A stretch of 64,000 nt of DNA, taken from Embleya scabrispora DSM 41855. Its GTDB lineage: Bacteria; Actinomycetota; Actinomycetes; Streptomycetales; Streptomycetaceae. The notes below the pieces were generated by a model that worked only from the letters and a program-made list of their open reading frames with translations, had not been told where the DNA came from and did not search any database. Numbering within the stretch: the first letter of the stretch is position 1; each line of letters starts with the position of its first letter. The stretch is taken from the NCBI RefSeq assembly GCF_000372745.1, contig NZ_KB889719.1, forward strand, positions 124,001-188,000, read 5' to 3'. The translations under genes and the position numbers were made by a program. Shown piece after piece: positions 38,322-47,399 of the stretch.

Positions 38322-39272
38322 ATGACGATCACGGCTGGAAAACAGACGACCGCGCCGGCCGTCGCGCTCAGCGGGGTGCGCAAGAGCTTCGGCGACCTGC
38401 GTGCCGTGGACGGGCTCGATCTGGAGCTGCGCCAGGGCGAGACGGTCGCACTGCTGGGCCCCAACGGTGCCGGCAAGTCCACCACGCTGGACCTGCTGCT
38501 GGGCCTGAGCCGGCCCACCGAGGGCACCGTCGCGCTGTTCGGCGGCGACCCGCGCGACGCGATCCGCCTGGGCCGGGTCGGCGCGATGTTGCAGAGCGGC
38601 GGCCTGATGCCGGACGTGACCGTCGGCGAGATGGTCAAGCTGGCCCGCGACCTGCACCCGCGCCCGTTGCCGCAGGCGCAGGTGCTGCGTCGGGCGGGCA
38701 TCGAGGACCTGGTCGGCAAGAACGTCGCCAAGCTCTCCGGCGGGCAGGCCCAGCGGGTGCGCTTCGCGGTCGCCATCGCCGGCGAGGTGGACCTGATCGT
38801 CCTGGACGAACCCACCACCGGCATGGACGTGGACAGCCAGCAGCGGTTCTGGGGGAGCATGCGCGAGCAGGCCGAGTTGGGCCGCACCGTGCTGTTCGCG
38901 ACGCACTACCTGGAAGAGGCGGACAACGTCGCCGACCGGGTGCTCGTGCTGCACCGCGGCAGACTGCTCGCCGACGCGAGCGCCGCGCAGATCAAGGCCC
39001 GCGCCGGACTGCGCCGGATCGCCTTCGACCTGACCGAGACGGTCGAGCGGTACGAGCCCACCCTGCGCGCGCTGCCCGGCGTCGTACAGCTCGAACTCGG
39101 CGGCAACACCGTGCGCATACGCAGCGACGACGCCGACGAGACGGTCGCCGCGATCTACGCCGCGGGCCTTCGGCCGCGCGGCCTGGAAGTGGCCGGACTC
39201 GGCCTGGAGCAGGCGTTCCTGGCGATCACCCAGCAGGCGGACGAGGCGGAAGGCATGGAGATCGCGTCATGA
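38322..39272 (+). CDS. ABC-2 exporter ATP-binding protein
   Basis: The 316-residue ATPase has Walker A GPNGAGKST, signature LSGGQAQRV, Walker B LIVLDEPTTGMD and the H-loop FATHYLEE. It has the DrrA-like C-terminal extension of drug and lipid exporters. The order ATPase, permease, histidine kinase, response regulator matches bacterial stress exporters such as those next to desK/desR or liaS/liaR genes. The stop overlaps the next start (ATGA). Confidence 0.88.
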   Translation: MTITAGKQTTAPAVALSGVRKSFGDLRAVDGLDLELRQGETVALLGPNGAGKSTTLDLLLGLSRPTEGTVALFGGDPRDAIRLGRVGAMLQSGGLMPDVTVGEMVKLARDLHPRPLPQAQVLRRAGIEDLVGKNVAKLSGGQAQRVRFAVAIAGEVDLIVLDEPTTGMDVDSQQRFWGSMREQAELGRTVLFATHYLEEADNVADRVLVLHRGRLLADASAAQIKARAGLRRIAFDLTETVERYEPTLRALPGVVQLELGGNTVRIRSDDADETVAAIYAAGLRPRGLEVAGLGLEQAFLAITQQADEAEGMEIAS

Positions 39273-39997
39273 GGACCCTGATGAGGCTGGAGATCCTGCG
39301 GATGCTGCGCAACCGCCGGTACCTGATCTTCACGCTCGCCTACCCGGTCGCGATGTACCTGATCTTCGGCAGCCAGTCGGGTGATGTCGACGGCACGGAC
39401 GTCGCCGCCTACGTCATGGTGTCGATGGCCTCGTTCGGCGCGGTCGGCGCGACGCTCAGCGCGGGCGTGCAGCGGATCGCGGCGGAGCGGCAGAGCGGCT
39501 GGACCCGCCAGCTCCGGCTGACCACGCTGACCGGGCGGCAGTACGTGATCTCCAAGCTCGCGTCGGCGGCGGTGGTCGGCCTGCCCGCGATCGTGCTGGT
39601 GCTGTTCACCGGTTTCCTGCGCGGGGTGCGGCTGGACCCGTGGCAGTGGGGCGTGCTCGTGATCGCGCTGTGGTTCGGCTCGTTCGTGTTCGCGGTACTG
39701 GGGATCGGGCTGGGCTATCTGGTCGCGCCCGACTCCGCCCAGCCGGTGTTCATGCTGGTCTACCTGGGCATGGCGGTGCTCGGCGGGATGTGGGTCCCGT
39801 TGACCGGGTTCCCGCGACTGCTCCAGGACATCGGGCATGTGATGCCGACCTACCGGTTCGGCCAACTCGGGTGGGAGGTGCTGGCCGGCCGGCATCCCCG
39901 GATGTCGGACATCGCGATCCTGGCGCTGTATCTGGTCGCGTTCACCGCGTTGGCGGCGTGGCGCTACCGTCGCGACGAACAAAAGGTCGCGGCCTGA
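39269..39997 (+). CDS. ABC-2 type exporter permease
   Basis: This 242-residue membrane protein has six predicted helices (YLIFTLAYPVAMYLIF, AAYVMVSMASFGAVGATL, VVGLPAIVLVLFTGFL, WGVLVIALWFGSFVFAVLGIGLGYL, VFMLVYLGMAVLGGMWV, IAILALYLVAFTALAA) and the conserved RQLRLTTLTGRQYVISK loop of ABC-2 permeases. Its ATG overlaps the ATPase stop by four bases. Substrate unknown. Confidence 0.85.
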   Translation: MRTLMRLEILRMLRNRRYLIFTLAYPVAMYLIFGSQSGDVDGTDVAAYVMVSMASFGAVGATLSAGVQRIAAERQSGWTRQLRLTTLTGRQYVISKLASAAVVGLPAIVLVLFTGFLRGVRLDPWQWGVLVIALWFGSFVFAVLGIGLGYLVAPDSAQPVFMLVYLGMAVLGGMWVPLTGFPRLLQDIGHVMPTYRFGQLGWEVLAGRHPRMSDIAILALYLVAFTALAAWRYRRDEQKVAA

Positions 39998-40046
39998 GCC
40001 GGGAAGGCTCGCGGCACCGGATCCCGTCCACGGAGGAGCACACGGC

Positions 40047-41255
40047 ATGAACTGGTCGGACCCGACGCGGCAGGACAGCGCGCGAGGGCGGGCGATCCGG
40101 ATGTCGTGGTCGTTGTTGTGGCTGTTCTTCCTCACTCCGGTCGTGCACGACCTGGCGACCGGGGGCTACGGCCCGGCGCGGCTGGCACTGGGCTCGTTCG
40201 GGCTGCTGGTGGTGGTGATCTGCTACGTCTCGCTGGTGTTCGGTGGGATCGGCTGGTTCGGCCTGTTCGGCCGGGTGGAGGGCGCACTGCGCCGGGTGCT
40301 GGACACCGATCGCACCCTGCGACTGACCTGTCTGCTGCTGTGGGCTACCTCGGTCGGGCTGATCCTGGCCTTCGACGACGCGTGGCTGGGTCTGATGGTC
40401 TACGTGTCGGTGTCGCTGGGGTCCGGGCTGCGCTTCCCGCAGTCGATGTGGGCGATCCTGGGCTGCGTGCTGACCGGGCTGGCCCTGGGCACGCTGCTGG
40501 ACGCGGCCGGGAACGACATCCTGGTGCTCGCGTTCGTCACGGTGCTCACCGGCGGGCTGATGATCGGGGTGCGCCGACTCCTGGAGACGCTGGCCGAGCT
40601 GCGCGAGGCCCGGGAGATCGTGGCCCAGCTCTCCGCGAACGAGGAGCGCCTGCGGATGGCCCGCGACCTGCACGACGTGCTCGGCCACTCGTTGTCGCTG
40701 ATCACGCTCAAGAGCGAACTCGCCGGCCGATTCCTGCCCGGGCACGTCGAGCGCGCGGCGGAACAGGTCGCGGACATCGAGCGGGTCAGCCGGCAGGCGC
40801 TCGTGGACGTACGCGAGGCGGTCGGCGGCTATCGGCGCCCGACCTTCGCGGTCGAACTGGCGGGCGCCCGGATCGCCTCCCGGGCGGTGGGCATCGAGCT
40901 TGCCCTGGTGCCCGAACAGTGGCCGGTGTGCCCCGATCCGGAGGCCGAGGCGGTGCTCGCGTGGGCGCTGCGCGAGGCGGTCACCAACACGATGCGACAC
41001 AGCGGCGCGCGGCGCTGCACGGTCACGCTGGGCACGGGACAGGTGTGGAGCCTGGACATCGCGGACGACGGGCGCGGTGCGGCGCGGTGCGAGGGAAACG
41101 GGTTGACCGGGCTGCGCGAGCGGTTCGCGTCGGCCGGCGGCGACATTCGAGTGGGTGCTCCCGACGGGGGCCGCGGGTTCATATTGACCGCTTCGGTCCC
41201 GGTGCTTCCCGGTAAGGACGAGGTGGGGCAGATCGATCCCGGGGTGAACCGCTAA
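40047..41255 (+). CDS. DesK-like sensor histidine kinase
   Basis: The 402-residue kinase has about five N-terminal membrane helices with almost no extracytoplasmic loops, a HisKA_3 dimerisation box (MARDLHDVLGHSLSLITLKSEL, phospho-acceptor near His209) and a HATPase_c domain (REAVTNTMRHSGA; DDGRGA; GNGLTGLRERF). Such intramembrane-sensing kinases detect membrane state or lipid-active drugs. It starts 49 bases after the permease gene and 10 bases before its regulator. Confidence 0.9.
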   Translation: MNWSDPTRQDSARGRAIRMSWSLLWLFFLTPVVHDLATGGYGPARLALGSFGLLVVVICYVSLVFGGIGWFGLFGRVEGALRRVLDTDRTLRLTCLLLWATSVGLILAFDDAWLGLMVYVSVSLGSGLRFPQSMWAILGCVLTGLALGTLLDAAGNDILVLAFVTVLTGGLMIGVRRLLETLAELREAREIVAQLSANEERLRMARDLHDVLGHSLSLITLKSELAGRFLPGHVERAAEQVADIERVSRQALVDVREAVGGYRRPTFAVELAGARIASRAVGIELALVPEQWPVCPDPEAEAVLAWALREAVTNTMRHSGARRCTVTLGTGQVWSLDIADDGRGAARCEGNGLTGLRERFASAGGDIRVGAPDGGRGFILTASVPVLPGKDEVGQIDPGVNR

Positions 41256-41265
41256 CGTTCGGGCC

Positions 41266-41871
41266 GTGATCAACGTGCTGCTCGCCGAGGACCAGGCCAT
41301 GGTGCGCGAGGCGCTGGCCGCGTTGCTCGGCCTGGAGGAGGACATTCGTGTCGTCGCCCAGGTCGCGCGCGGGGACGAGGTGCTGGAGGCGATTCGCACC
41401 AGCGGCGCCGACGTGGCGCTGCTGGACATCGAGATGCCCGGCCAGGACGGCCTCGCCGCCGCCGCCGAGCTGCGCCGGGCCGTACCCGGGTGCCGGATCG
41501 TCATGCTGACCACGTTCGGCCGGCCCGGCTATCTGCGTCGGGCGATGGAGCTGGGCGCGGACGCGTTCCTGGTCAAGGACGCGCCCGCGGCCCAACTGGC
41601 CGACGCCGTCCGGCGGGTGCTGCGCGGTGAGCGGGTGATCGACCCCACGCTCGCGGCGACCGCGCTCTCGGTGGGCGCCGATCCGCTGACCGAGCGCGAG
41701 CGCGACGTGTTGCGGGCGGCGGCCGACGGCTCGACGGTGTCCGAGATCGCTTCGCGGCTGCACCTGTCCGAGGGCACCGTGCGCAACCACCTGTCCTCGT
41801 GCATCGGCAAGACGCACGCCCGCAACCGGGCGGACGCGGTGCGCATCGCGCACGAGAACGGCTGGTTGTGA
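41266..41871 (+). CDS. NarL/DesR-like response regulator
   Basis: This 201-residue regulator has a receiver domain with the acidic pair LAEDQ, phospho-acceptor Asp54 in ALLDIEMPG, and the conserved Lys in FLVKDAP. It has a LuxR-type helix-turn-helix at its C-terminus (LTERERDVLRAAADGSTVSEIASRLHLSEGTVRNHLSS). It is paired with the kinase upstream and probably controls the divergent region at 38216-38263. GTG start. Confidence 0.9.
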   Translation: MINVLLAEDQAMVREALAALLGLEEDIRVVAQVARGDEVLEAIRTSGADVALLDIEMPGQDGLAAAAELRRAVPGCRIVMLTTFGRPGYLRRAMELGADAFLVKDAPAAQLADAVRRVLRGERVIDPTLAATALSVGADPLTERERDVLRAAADGSTVSEIASRLHLSEGTVRNHLSSCIGKTHARNRADAVRIAHENGWL

Positions 41872-42163
41872 GCGGCGGCTCGCGCCGCGACGCCCGGACC
41901 CCCGATGCCGCCCGATTCCCAGGGTGACCATGCCGAAGCGCGGTGGGGACGCGCCGGCCCGCCGGCCGGGTTGGCGTGCCACGCCATGCCCGGGAATCCA
42001 CGGCTCGTAGCCGGCGTTCGATACCCGTATCTCCAGTGCCGAGACGAAGGATCTTCGCTTCGGTCGCCCGGACCGGGCCGATGGGACACGCGGCCGAAGG
42101 CCGGTAGAGTCCTCGTGCCCGGCGGCCCGAGTGCCGCCGGAGAGGATGTCGGAGGAAATGGGC

Positions 42164-43771
42164 ATGGGGTCGCACCGGGCAAGCGGTCCCGAGCCGGGTG
42201 CCGGTCGTCCCCGTCGGGAGCGGATCCGCTGGGCCGCCGCCAGTGCCGCGCTCGCCGCGTTGCCCGCCGCGCTGGTCGTGGCCCTGTCCGGGGACTCGCC
42301 CGGGCACGACCACGTGCTCAGCGCCGACTACGTCCGCACCGGCTCGTGGCCCACCGGATACAGCGGCCAGTACGTCCTGCGCAATCTGGGCTCCGACACG
42401 GTCAAGGGCTGGACGCTGCGCTTCGACCTGCCGTCGGGCACCCGGATCGCGAACGTGTGGAACGGCCGCCTGGCGCCGGCTGAGGGCAAGTACACGGTGC
42501 GCAACGAGAATTGGAACAAGGCGCTGCGGCCGGGCGAGAGCATCGTGGTCGGCTTCGAGGTGCGCCGGGACGGCGCCGGCGCGCCGACCGCGAGCGAACC
42601 GGCCCGCTCCGACGGACCGATCGCGTGCACGATCAACGACAAGCCGTGCAACGTGCCCGCCCCGAACGCGTCCGGTGACCGCTCGGCCACGGCCGGGCCG
42701 GTGCCGCCGACCGGTCCGCGCGACGGCACCGACCGGCACACCGCCACGCCCACCCCCGCCGGCACCGGCCGGGTCGGCGCCCCGGTGACCACCTCGCCGG
42801 CCCCGACCGCGAGCGGGTCCGGCGGCGGCTCCGCGCCGCGCTCGGGCACGGTCGAACACATCGCGCCCTACCTGGACATGACGCTCGCCGGTCCGCTCGA
42901 CCCCACCCGGGCGGGCTCGGCCGGCGGGGTGCGCGAGCGCACACTGGCCTACGTCGTGGACGGTGGCGGCTGCCGGCCGATGTGGGGCGGGGTGACCCGA
43001 CTCGACGACCCGGCGATCACCGGCCGGATCGCCGCGCTGCGTGACGCCGGCGGGACGATCCGGGTCGCCTTCGGCGGCGCCGGCGGCACCGATCTCGCCG
43101 CGTCCTGCGGCACGCCCGAGGAACTGGCGGCCGTCTACCGGCAGGTTTTGACCGCGACTGGGGCGACCGGGATGGACTTGGACATCGAGGGCCGCTCGCT
43201 GGTGCGTCCCGACGTGGTCCAGCGGCGCAACGCGGCGCTGTACCTGCTCCAGGAGGGTGCCCGGGTGGCCGGCCGGGCCGTGGACATCGGGTACTCGCTG
43301 CCGGTGGACCCGCTCCAGGGATTGGGCGAGGAGGCCAAGGCGCTGCTTCGGGACGCCGTCGCGCAGCGGGTCGAGGTTTCCTACGTCAACGTCAAGGCGC
43401 TGAACTACGGCGCCGCGGTGGCCCCGCGACCACAGGGCCGGATGGGCCAGTTCGCGAGCGACGCCGCGCACGCCGTGCAGGGGCAGATCCGCGAGGTGTG
43501 GCCGCACCTGTCCGAGGAGCAGGCCTGGCGGCGGGTGTCCGTGACGGTGATGATCGGCCGCAACGACGTCGCGGGCGAGGTGTTCACTCTCGACGACGCG
43601 CGCAGGTTCGCCGAGTTCGCCCGGACGGTGCACCTGGGTCGGGTCGCGTGGTGGTCCGTCGCGCGGGACCGGCCGTGTCCCGACGGCGCCGGCGCCGAGG
43701 CGGGCGCCGACCCCACGTGCAGCGGGATCGCCCAGGACGCCGACGCGTTCCTGCGCATCCTGAGCGGCTGA
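42164..43771 (+). CDS. Secreted CBM2-GH18 chitinase-like protein
   Basis: The 535-residue protein has a signal region (IRWAAASAALAALPAALVVALSG), a CBM2-type carbohydrate-binding domain (SGQYVLRNLGSDTVKGWTLRFDLPSG; YTVRNENWNKALRPGES) and a Pro/Thr linker. A GH18 barrel follows, with strand IRVAFGGAGG and catalytic GMDLDIEG (the Glu is the acid). It probably degrades chitin or a related polymer outside the cell. ATG codons at 42146, 42158 and 42164 are in frame; 42164 has the best GGAGG spacing. Confidence 0.82.
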   Translation: MGSHRASGPEPGAGRPRRERIRWAAASAALAALPAALVVALSGDSPGHDHVLSADYVRTGSWPTGYSGQYVLRNLGSDTVKGWTLRFDLPSGTRIANVWNGRLAPAEGKYTVRNENWNKALRPGESIVVGFEVRRDGAGAPTASEPARSDGPIACTINDKPCNVPAPNASGDRSATAGPVPPTGPRDGTDRHTATPTPAGTGRVGAPVTTSPAPTASGSGGGSAPRSGTVEHIAPYLDMTLAGPLDPTRAGSAGGVRERTLAYVVDGGGCRPMWGGVTRLDDPAITGRIAALRDAGGTIRVAFGGAGGTDLAASCGTPEELAAVYRQVLTATGATGMDLDIEGRSLVRPDVVQRRNAALYLLQEGARVAGRAVDIGYSLPVDPLQGLGEEAKALLRDAVAQRVEVSYVNVKALNYGAAVAPRPQGRMGQFASDAAHAVQGQIREVWPHLSEEQAWRRVSVTVMIGRNDVAGEVFTLDDARRFAEFARTVHLGRVAWWSVARDRPCPDGAGAEAGADPTCSGIAQDADAFLRILSG

Positions 43772-43836
43772 GTCCCGGCGGCCGAGCCGGCCGGGAGCGC
43801 GGTCGCCCACCGTGCCCGGGGCTCGGTGTCCCGGGC

Positions 43837-44676
43837 TCAGTTCAGCCGGGCCCGGGCGGCCTTGGCCTCGGCCAGCACACCCTCGGCGACCTTCGGATCG
43901 ATCCGCTCGACGAGTTCGGCGTACTCCTGCAGCTGCCGAGCCCCGGCTGCGAACTGGCCGGTCTTGGCGAGCAGCGAGCCGCGCTCGTGGCGCAGCGCCG
44001 CCGGGTGGCGCGGCAGCAGCAGGGACAGCTCGACCGCCCACAGCCGGGTCCAGGCGCCCTCGATGCCGCGCTCGGGCTGGGCGGCCCACGCGCGGATGTT
44101 GTTGAGCACCCGGAGCAGGATCGCGGTCGGCCGGGCCGGCTGCAAAAGCGCCGGATCGCCCGCCTGGCCGCCCGCCTCCGCGGCCAGGCGACGGGCCCGC
44201 GACACTGACAGGGGCACCCCGCCGTGGAACGGGTCGGCCAGCTCGAACGCGCCGTCCGGATCACCGATCCCGACCACGAAATGTCCCGGCAACGCGACGC
44301 CGTACACCGGCAGGCCGGCCCGTCGGCCCACCTCGATCCAGACCACCGACAGCAGGATCGGCAGCCCGCGTCGACGGCGCAGCACCTCGTGCAGCAGCGA
44401 CGAGCGCAGATCGGCGTAGTCCGACTGCTGCCCGAAGAAGCGGGCCCGGCCGCCGAGCACGAGCGCGAGCGCCGCGGCGGCCCGCGCCGGGTCGTACCCG
44501 GCACCGGCCTCGGCCCGCACGGCCGCCGCGAGTCGGTCCAGCTCGGCGATGCCCGCGGCCGGGTCGAAGGTCGGATCGACCTCGACGCCCATCAGCAACG
44601 CGGCCTCGGCCAGATCCACCTCGTCCGCCCGGACCACCGAGGCGAACCGGTCGCGCGGGTTCCCGGGGGCGCTCAC
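43837..44676 (-). CDS. Transglutaminase-like/SirB1-family protein with TPR tail
   Basis: This 279-residue cytoplasmic protein has the SirB1/transglutaminase-like core (SSLLHEVLRRRRGLPILLSVVWIEVGRRAGLPVYGVALPGHFVVGIG), in which the typical cysteine is replaced by serine or leucine, followed by a TPR-like helical tail (GRGSLLAKTGQFAAGARQLQEYAELVERIDP type). Catalytic ability is therefore doubtful. The GTG start overlaps the stop of the GNAT gene (GTGA). Confidence 0.75.
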   Translation of the reverse strand: MSAPGNPRDRFASVVRADEVDLAEAALLMGVEVDPTFDPAAGIAELDRLAAAVRAEAGAGYDPARAAAALALVLGGRARFFGQQSDYADLRSSLLHEVLRRRRGLPILLSVVWIEVGRRAGLPVYGVALPGHFVVGIGDPDGAFELADPFHGGVPLSVSRARRLAAEAGGQAGDPALLQPARPTAILLRVLNNIRAWAAQPERGIEGAWTRLWAVELSLLLPRHPAALRHERGSLLAKTGQFAAGARQLQEYAELVERIDPKVAEGVLAEAKAARARLN

Positions 44677-45638
44677 GGGCGGGCGACCGGCGATCGGCGG
44701 TAGTGGTAACCGTGGTGGTCGGTGAAGCCGAGCGCGTCGTAGAGCTCGCGGGCAGGCCGGTTGTCCGATTCCACTTGGAGCCACCCGGTGACCGCGCCGC
44801 TCGCCAGCGCCCGATCGGTCAGCGCCCGGACGATCGCCCGGGCGTGGCCCTGCCGACGATGGGTCGGGTCGACCTCCAATGCGGCGAAGCCCGCGTACCG
44901 ACCGAGCACGCACACGCGCCCGATCGCGATCGGCGCACCCGAGACGGGATCGCTCACGGTCGCGAACAGGGTGCCCGGTGGGCCCTGGAGCACGTGTCGC
45001 TCGGCGTCGCCGCCCGGGCGTCCCGCGACGTGGTGATAGAGGGAGAGCCACGCGTCGGTGAGGGTGTCCTGCACCCGGACCGCACTCGCGTCCACGTCGT
45101 GCAGCACGTCCGCCGCGCGCACCAGCCGCCCGGTGCGCATCAGGGCATCGCCCTCCGCGAGCCAGCCGGCCGCGTCGAGGAAGCGGTCGAAGGGGTCGTG
45201 GTGCGCGACCTGGAACAGCGTCGGCAACCGGCGTTTCTCATACCAGCGGTTCACCCGATCGAGTGCCTCCTGGAACGGGACCCCGGGCTCGCCCAAAACC
45301 AGCACCGAGTTGGCCCGCCGGGTGAACCCGTCCGCCGCCCGCAGCAGCCATTCGCCGAACGTGGCGACCTCCGGCGCGGGCCAGGACCGGCTGGCCACGT
45401 CCTGCAACCGGGCCGGGGTCAGCCGCTGCACGGGCGGCGGGACCACCTTGGCGGCCACGATGCTCGCTTCGGCCACCCGGGCGATACTGCCGTCCTTGCG
45501 GGTGATTGTCAGCACACCGTCGCGCCAGTCCACGAGGTCGCCCACGACGTCCGTATAGCTCGCTCCGGAGTCCTCGGGCGGCAGCTCGCGGCGCACCGAC
45601 ACGCGCCTGCCCACATCCCGTGGTGTGATCCTCTTCAC
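44673..45638 (-). CDS. GNAT-family N-acetyltransferase
   Basis: The 321-residue protein has an N-terminal beta-rich domain of about 90 residues (DVGRRVSVRRELPPEDSG; GDLVDWRDGVLTITRKDGS) and then a GNAT domain with the acetyl-CoA-binding R/QxxGxG/A motif (RRQGHARAIVRALTDRAL) and a closing ELYDALGF motif. The substrate is unknown. The GTG at 45638 (VKRITPRDVG) is preferred over an upstream frame. It is divergent from fdxA, the same arrangement as in other streptomycetes. Confidence 0.83.
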   Translation of the reverse strand: MKRITPRDVGRRVSVRRELPPEDSGASYTDVVGDLVDWRDGVLTITRKDGSIARVAEASIVAAKVVPPPVQRLTPARLQDVASRSWPAPEVATFGEWLLRAADGFTRRANSVLVLGEPGVPFQEALDRVNRWYEKRRLPTLFQVAHHDPFDRFLDAAGWLAEGDALMRTGRLVRAADVLHDVDASAVRVQDTLTDAWLSLYHHVAGRPGGDAERHVLQGPPGTLFATVSDPVSGAPIAIGRVCVLGRYAGFAALEVDPTHRRQGHARAIVRALTDRALASGAVTGWLQVESDNRPARELYDALGFTDHHGYHYRRSPVARP

Positions 45639-45818
45639 CTGTCCGGCTTCCCCGATCCGTGCTGACCTCGTCCGCCCACGTCTGCTGACATGTTCCCGGC
45701 ACACAGGTAAGGGCCACCTGCTAGGAGTAGGCCCCGGCCCACCGCGATACTAGTTGCGGGCACCGACGTTGCCGCGCTCCCGCGCACCCTGTACCGCCCG
45801 CATGAGGAGGAACCCGAC

Positions 45819-46145
45819 GTGACCTACGTCATCGCGCAGCCCTGCGTCGACCTGAAGGACAAGGCATGCATCGAGGAGTGCCCCGTCGACTGCATCTACG
45901 AGGGTGAACGTGCGCTGTACATCCACCCCGACGAGTGCGTCGACTGTGGAGCCTGCGAGCCCGTCTGCCCGGTCGAGGCAATCTTCTACGAGGACGACAC
46001 CCCGGAGCAGTGGAAGGACTACTACAAGGCGAATGTGGAGTTCTTCGACGACCTCGGCTCCCCGGGTGGCGCCTCGAAGATGGGCCTGATCGCCAAGGAC
46101 CACCCGCTCATCGCCGCGCTGCCGCCGCAGGCGACCGGCGAGTAG
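45819..46145 (+). CDS. fdxA: 7Fe-type ferredoxin FdxA
   Basis: This 108-residue ferredoxin has the [3Fe-4S] cysteine pattern near the N-terminus (PCVDLKDKACIEECPVDC) and the CVDCGACEPVCP [4Fe-4S] motif, plus the long acidic C-terminus usual for the actinobacterial 7Fe type. GTG start with a GAGGAGG ribosome binding site. It is six bases upstream of dapC, so the two form an operon. Confidence 0.93.
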   Translation: MTYVIAQPCVDLKDKACIEECPVDCIYEGERALYIHPDECVDCGACEPVCPVEAIFYEDDTPEQWKDYYKANVEFFDDLGSPGGASKMGLIAKDHPLIAALPPQATGE

Positions 46146-46151
46146 AGCGAC

Positions 46152-47315
46152 GTGACCGCTTCGCACAACGGTGCGGAAACGCCTACCGACCCCGCAGCAG
46201 CGCGGGGTCGGCGGGCGCGTCGCGTCACCGATCTGCTCCCCGTCTTCCCCTGGGACCGCCTCGAACCGTTCGGTGTGCGGGCGCGGGCCCACCCGGGCGG
46301 CGTGGTCGACCTGTCCGTGGGTACGCCCGTGGACCCCACCCCGGAGCTGATCCGGGACGCGCTGAGCGCGGCCGCCGACTCGCCCGGGTACCCGACCGTG
46401 TACGGCCGGCCCGAACTGCGCGAGTCGATCGCCGCGTGGCTGGTCCGCCGCCTCGGGATCACCGGCGCGAACCCGGACGCGGTGCTGCCGGTGATAGGGA
46501 CCAAGGAACTGGTCGCGGCGCTGCCCCATCAGCTCGGGCTCGGTCCGGGCGACACGGTCGCACACCCGGCACTGGCCTACCCCACCTACGACGTGGGCGC
46601 GCGGCTGGCCGGGGCCACCCCGCTCCCGGTGGTGGACGGCACCCTGCCGGACCCCGCCGGCGTGCGGATGATCTGGCTGAACTCGCCGGGCAACCCGCAC
46701 GGCGCGGTGCGCTCGGTCGAGGAACTGCGCGCGGTGGTCGAGTGGGCCCGCGCACACGACATCCTGGTGGTGTCCGACGAGTGCTACATCGAGCTGTGCT
46801 GGGACGCCCGGGCGGTCTCGGTGCTGCACCCGGACGTGTGCGGCGGCTCGCACGAGGGGCTGTTGGCCCTGCACTCGTTGTCCAAGCGCAGCAACCTGGC
46901 CGGCTACCGTGCGGGCTTGGTCACCGGCGACCTCGCGGTGATCCGCGAACTGCTCGCGGTGCGCAAGCACGCGGGGCACATCGTGCCGGGCCCGGTGCAG
47001 GCGGCGATGACCGTCGCCTTCGCCGACGACGAGCACGTCGCGGTGCAAAAGGCCCGATATGCGGCCCGGCGTGCGGCGCTGCGCGGCGCGCTGGAGTCGG
47101 CCGGCTTCCGGATCGAGCACTCCGAGGCGAGCCTGTACCTGTGGACCACGCGCGACGAGGACTGCTGGGACACTGCGGCGTGGTTCGCCGAGCGCGGCAT
47201 CCTGGTCGCGCCGGGCGACTTCTACGGCCCGCTGGGCGACCGGCACGTACGGATCGCGTTCACCGCGACCGACGAGCGGGTGGCGGCCGGCGTGGAGCGC
47301 CTCAAGAACGGATGA
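46152..47315 (+). CDS. dapC: Succinyldiaminopimelate transaminase DapC
   Basis: The 387-residue PLP enzyme is of aminotransferase fold type I. It shows the N-terminal substrate loop (VDLSVGTPVDPTPELI), the PLP-lysine motif SLSKRSNLAGYRAG and the conserved FTATDERV C-terminus. It makes N-succinyl-LL-2-amino-6-ketopimelate/SDAP in lysine and peptidoglycan DAP synthesis. Co-transcription with fdxA and closeness to dapE match other actinobacteria. Confidence 0.92.
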   Translation: MTASHNGAETPTDPAAARGRRARRVTDLLPVFPWDRLEPFGVRARAHPGGVVDLSVGTPVDPTPELIRDALSAAADSPGYPTVYGRPELRESIAAWLVRRLGITGANPDAVLPVIGTKELVAALPHQLGLGPGDTVAHPALAYPTYDVGARLAGATPLPVVDGTLPDPAGVRMIWLNSPGNPHGAVRSVEELRAVVEWARAHDILVVSDECYIELCWDARAVSVLHPDVCGGSHEGLLALHSLSKRSNLAGYRAGLVTGDLAVIRELLAVRKHAGHIVPGPVQAAMTVAFADDEHVAVQKARYAARRAALRGALESAGFRIEHSEASLYLWTTRDEDCWDTAAWFAERGILVAPGDFYGPLGDRHVRIAFTATDERVAAGVERLKNG

Positions 47316-47350
47316 GCAGTGGAACGGTCGAGTGACGAGGCCCGATTGAC

Positions 47351-47365
47351 CTGACGAATCGTCAG
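47351..47365. promoter_or_regulatory. 15-bp palindrome CTGACGAATCGTCAG before dapE
   Basis: Perfect half-sites (CTGACGA/TCGTCAG, one central base) lie 34 bases upstream of the dapE start. A near-identical site occurs before the enoyl-CoA hydratase. TetR-family repressors bind sites of this design. Confidence 0.5.
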
Positions 47366-47399
47366 ATAACGCGTCCCGGGACCGGGATAGGCTGCCGGT

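Noticed and set aside
42164-43771. Inactive GH18 because the first Asp of DxxDxDxE is replaced
   Set aside because: The catalytic Glu and the two preceding Asp residues are intact (GMDLDIEG), so loss of function is not supported.
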